Assembly: GCA_016213595.1 (NCBI GenBank)
Contig: JACRAA010000432.1
Span: 1 to 7,462 of the forward strand
Direction: 5' to 3'
DNA length: 7,462 nucleotides
Origin: Actinomycetota bacterium
Lineage (GTDB): Bacteria > Actinomycetota > Actinomycetes > Propionibacteriales > Propionibacteriaceae
Shown one piece after another: positions 6,165 through 7,462 of the stretch (the first letter of the stretch is position 1; every line of letters begins with the position of its first letter). The notes under the pieces were generated by a model. It was given only the letters and a program-made list of their open reading frames with translations. It was not told the DNA's origin and did not search any database. A program made the translations under genes and the position numbers.

Positions 6165-6929
6165 TCAGCCTTCCGGTACCTTCAACGGGACGGTCTGGCC
6201 GGGTGCCATGGGCTCGTCCCCCCGCCGCACGATGAGGTTGCGGAACGCCTCGTCGAACGGCACTGAGGCCCCATTACCCGCGACGTCGATCGCGGCCTCG
6301 CCCATGAGCCGGGCCACGAGCAGCCACCGGGGTCCCTGGACCAGCCAGTCTCGTAGCGGGGCGAACGCCTCCTCGCCGTCGGACTCGACGGGTACGACCC
6401 GGCGCAGCTCCGTCCCGTACGGCCCCTTCACGCGTTCGGCGCTGCCGCCTGCGGACAGTGTCTCCTCGATGATGTCGCCGCGGATCTCGGCCGCGAACCC
6501 GCTGCTCTGCGGCGCCGCCTTCACCTCGACCTGCATGGCGGCGCCATCCAGGCTCAGCACGAGCGCCAGCCCGTTGCCGGACTCCGCGTCGGCGATGATC
6601 TGGATCTGCATCCCCTCCTCAGGGGTGACGATCAGCGCACCGAGGTCGAGGCGCGGCACGTCGTCGGCCTCGAGGTCGACCTCGTCCACGTCGTACGGGC
6701 CGTCCTCCCTCCAGTCCTGCGACTCGTCATAGGTGACCCACTCGTCGTCCTCCTCGTCGACGTCGTCGTAGTCGGCGTCGAGGTCGTGGTCGTTCGACTC
6801 CTCGTCCGCGAGACCCGCGTCCTCGGCCTCGAGATCCTCGTCGTCGGGGTCCTCGCGCAGGTCCTCGGTGAGGTCCGCGGGGTCAGGCTCCGCGGGGCTC
6901 GCCTGGTTCTTCTTGCGGCCGAAGATCAC
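6165..6929 (-). CDS. DUF3710 domain protein with acidic N-terminal extension (Rv2696c-like)
   Basis: A 254-residue protein of unknown function. Order: a short basic head (MIFGRKK), a strongly acidic low-complexity segment in which 29 of the 50 residues from 14 to 63 are Asp or Glu, then the DUF3710 domain (about 76-235) opening with GPYDVDEVD and RLDLGALIV and containing DWLVQGPRWLLVARLMG (194-210). No signal peptide or membrane segment. The start is taken as the GTG at 6929, not the in-frame GTG at 6935: AGGAG (6935-6939) lies five bases before 6929, whereas it overlaps the first base of the other candidate. The gene starts two bases after the dut stop and ends one base before the OB-fold gene, so all three are co-translated. 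The persistent link to dut in actinobacteria suggests nucleotide or DNA metabolism, but this is association only. The acidic segment could mimic nucleic acid or act as a disordered linker. Confidence 0.9.
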   Translation of the reverse strand: MIFGRKKNQASPAEPDPADLTEDLREDPDDEDLEAEDAGLADEESNDHDLDADYDDVDEEDDEWVTYDESQDWREDGPYDVDEVDLEADDVPRLDLGALIVTPEEGMQIQIIADAESGNGLALVLSLDGAAMQVEVKAAPQSSGFAAEIRGDIIEETLSAGGSAERVKGPYGTELRRVVPVESDGEEAFAPLRDWLVQGPRWLLVARLMGEAAIDVAGNGASVPFDEAFRNLIVRRGDEPMAPGQTVPLKVPEG

Positions 6930-6931
6930 GT

Positions 6932-7429
6932 TCACTCCTGAGACGGTGCGGAAAGGTCCGCACCAACGCTAGTCCACGCCACGACCCCACCGCTCGACCC
7001 GTGCCCGCGCTCGCCCCGCACCGATGACGCGAGGTCGTCCACGGGCTCGAAGGTGGCCCAGCCCACCCGCTGGAAGACCAGCTGGGCGACGGCGTCGCCG
7101 CGGCGGAGGCGGATCGTCTCGGCCAGGTCGGTGTTGAGGAGGTTCACCTTGATCTCTCCGCGGTAACCGGCGTCGATCGTGCCGGGCGCGTTGACCATCG
7201 TGAGGCCGTGCCGTGCGGCCAGTCCCGACCGCGGATGGACCAGGCCTACCCAGCCGTCGGGGATCTCGAGGGCGATCCCCGTCCCCACGAGCACACGCCT
7301 GCCGGGGAGGATCTCGACGTCCTGCGACACCGCCAGGTCGGCACCCGCGTCTCCGGGGTGGGCGTACGTGGGGAGCGGCATCCCCGCGTCCAGGAGCATG
7401 ACCCGTACGGTCAGCCGGTCGGCCGTCAT
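6932..7429 (-). CDS. dut: Deoxyuridine 5'-triphosphate nucleotidohydrolase (dUTPase)
   Basis: Hydrolyses dUTP to dUMP and pyrophosphate, keeping uracil out of DNA and feeding dTMP synthesis; a cytosolic homotrimer (165 aa, normal for the family). All five trimeric-dUTPase motifs are visible in order: PGDAGADL (25-32), PRSGLAARHG (66-75), GTIDAGYRGEIK (83-94) with the catalytic Asp87 and substrate-discriminating Tyr89, RRGDAVAQLV (109-118) and RGERGHGSSGG (138-148). In motif V a histidine stands where many families have phenylalanine; mycobacterial dUTPase has the same, so it is a clade trait, not a defect. The ATG at 7429 gives the usual N-terminus; the ribosome site before it is weak, and only 33 bases of upstream DNA are present, so its promoter cannot be judged. 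First gene of a three-gene operon with DUF3710 and OB-fold genes. Confidence 0.97.
   Translation of the reverse strand: MTADRLTVRVMLLDAGMPLPTYAHPGDAGADLAVSQDVEILPGRRVLVGTGIALEIPDGWVGLVHPRSGLAARHGLTMVNAPGTIDAGYRGEIKVNLLNTDLAETIRLRRGDAVAQLVFQRVGWATFEPVDDLASSVRGERGHGSSGGVVAWTSVGADLSAPSQE
6935..6939 (-). promoter_or_regulatory. Ribosome binding site selecting the DUF3710 start
   Basis: AGGAG on the reverse strand forms the last codons of dut and overlaps the first base of the upstream in-frame GTG (6935), which excludes efficient use of that GTG with this site. It lies five bases before the GTG at 6929, an ideal distance, giving the N-terminus MIFGRKK. Confidence 0.7.
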
Positions 7430-7462
7430 CGTCCGGTCTCTGCGGAGGACGTGGCTGACGCG

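Noticed and set aside
6700..6900. Low-complexity GTC/CTC-rich DNA that might be a tandem repeat
   Set aside because: It is explained by runs of GAC and GAG codons for the acidic segment of the DUF3710 protein; no fixed repeat unit is present.
1..7462. CRISPR array, insertion sequence, tRNA or rRNA gene, phage or defence system
   Set aside because: No direct repeats with spacers, no transposase or terminal inverted repeats, no cloverleaf-like segment, and all space is filled by conserved chromosomal genes.

Overview
The window is very GC-rich, densely coded, and uses many GTG starts and strong GGAGG-type ribosome sites. Together with the gene order this points to an actinobacterium; a member of the Micrococcales (Cellulomonas-like) is my inference, not something the sequence proves. 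From the permease-side RNA methyltransferase to dut, the order matches the Mycobacterium tuberculosis Rv2689c-Rv2697c neighbourhood as I know it, so most of the window is a conserved actinobacterial backbone rather than an island.

Layout. Left block, minus strand, transcribed right to left: a KimA-like APC-superfamily permease (2099-4141), then with a one-base gap a TRAM-domain RNA m5U methyltransferase (943-2097), then a 145-bp spacer with a perfect 18-bp palindrome, then the first 265 codons of aconitase (1-797, running off the window). Middle block, plus strand, divergent from the permease across 87 bp: two consecutive RCK/TrkA proteins (4229-4891 and 4900-5775). Right block, minus strand, converging on the TrkA pair with only 10 bp between stops: dut (6932-7429), a DUF3710 protein with a long acidic N-terminus (6165-6929) and a small OB-fold protein (5786-6163), all tightly packed as one operon. 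No stretch over 300 bases lacks a gene; the 33 bases right of dut hold only its upstream region and nothing else recognisable.

How the genes fit together. The most interesting reading is that the divergent permease and RCK pair form one potassium-uptake module. The permease keeps all the residues I recall as K+/H+ ligands of Bacillus subtilis KimA, and no TrkH/KtrB membrane partner for the RCK proteins is visible. The RCK proteins could therefore gate a KimA-type symporter instead of a Trk channel. Aconitase has its own likely operator (the palindrome) and is probably regulated separately from the permease-methyltransferase pair. The dut operon pairs dUTP removal with two uncharacterised partners. 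Compared with the usual actinobacterial order, the DUF3159 membrane-protein gene expected between the second trkA and the OB-fold gene is missing.
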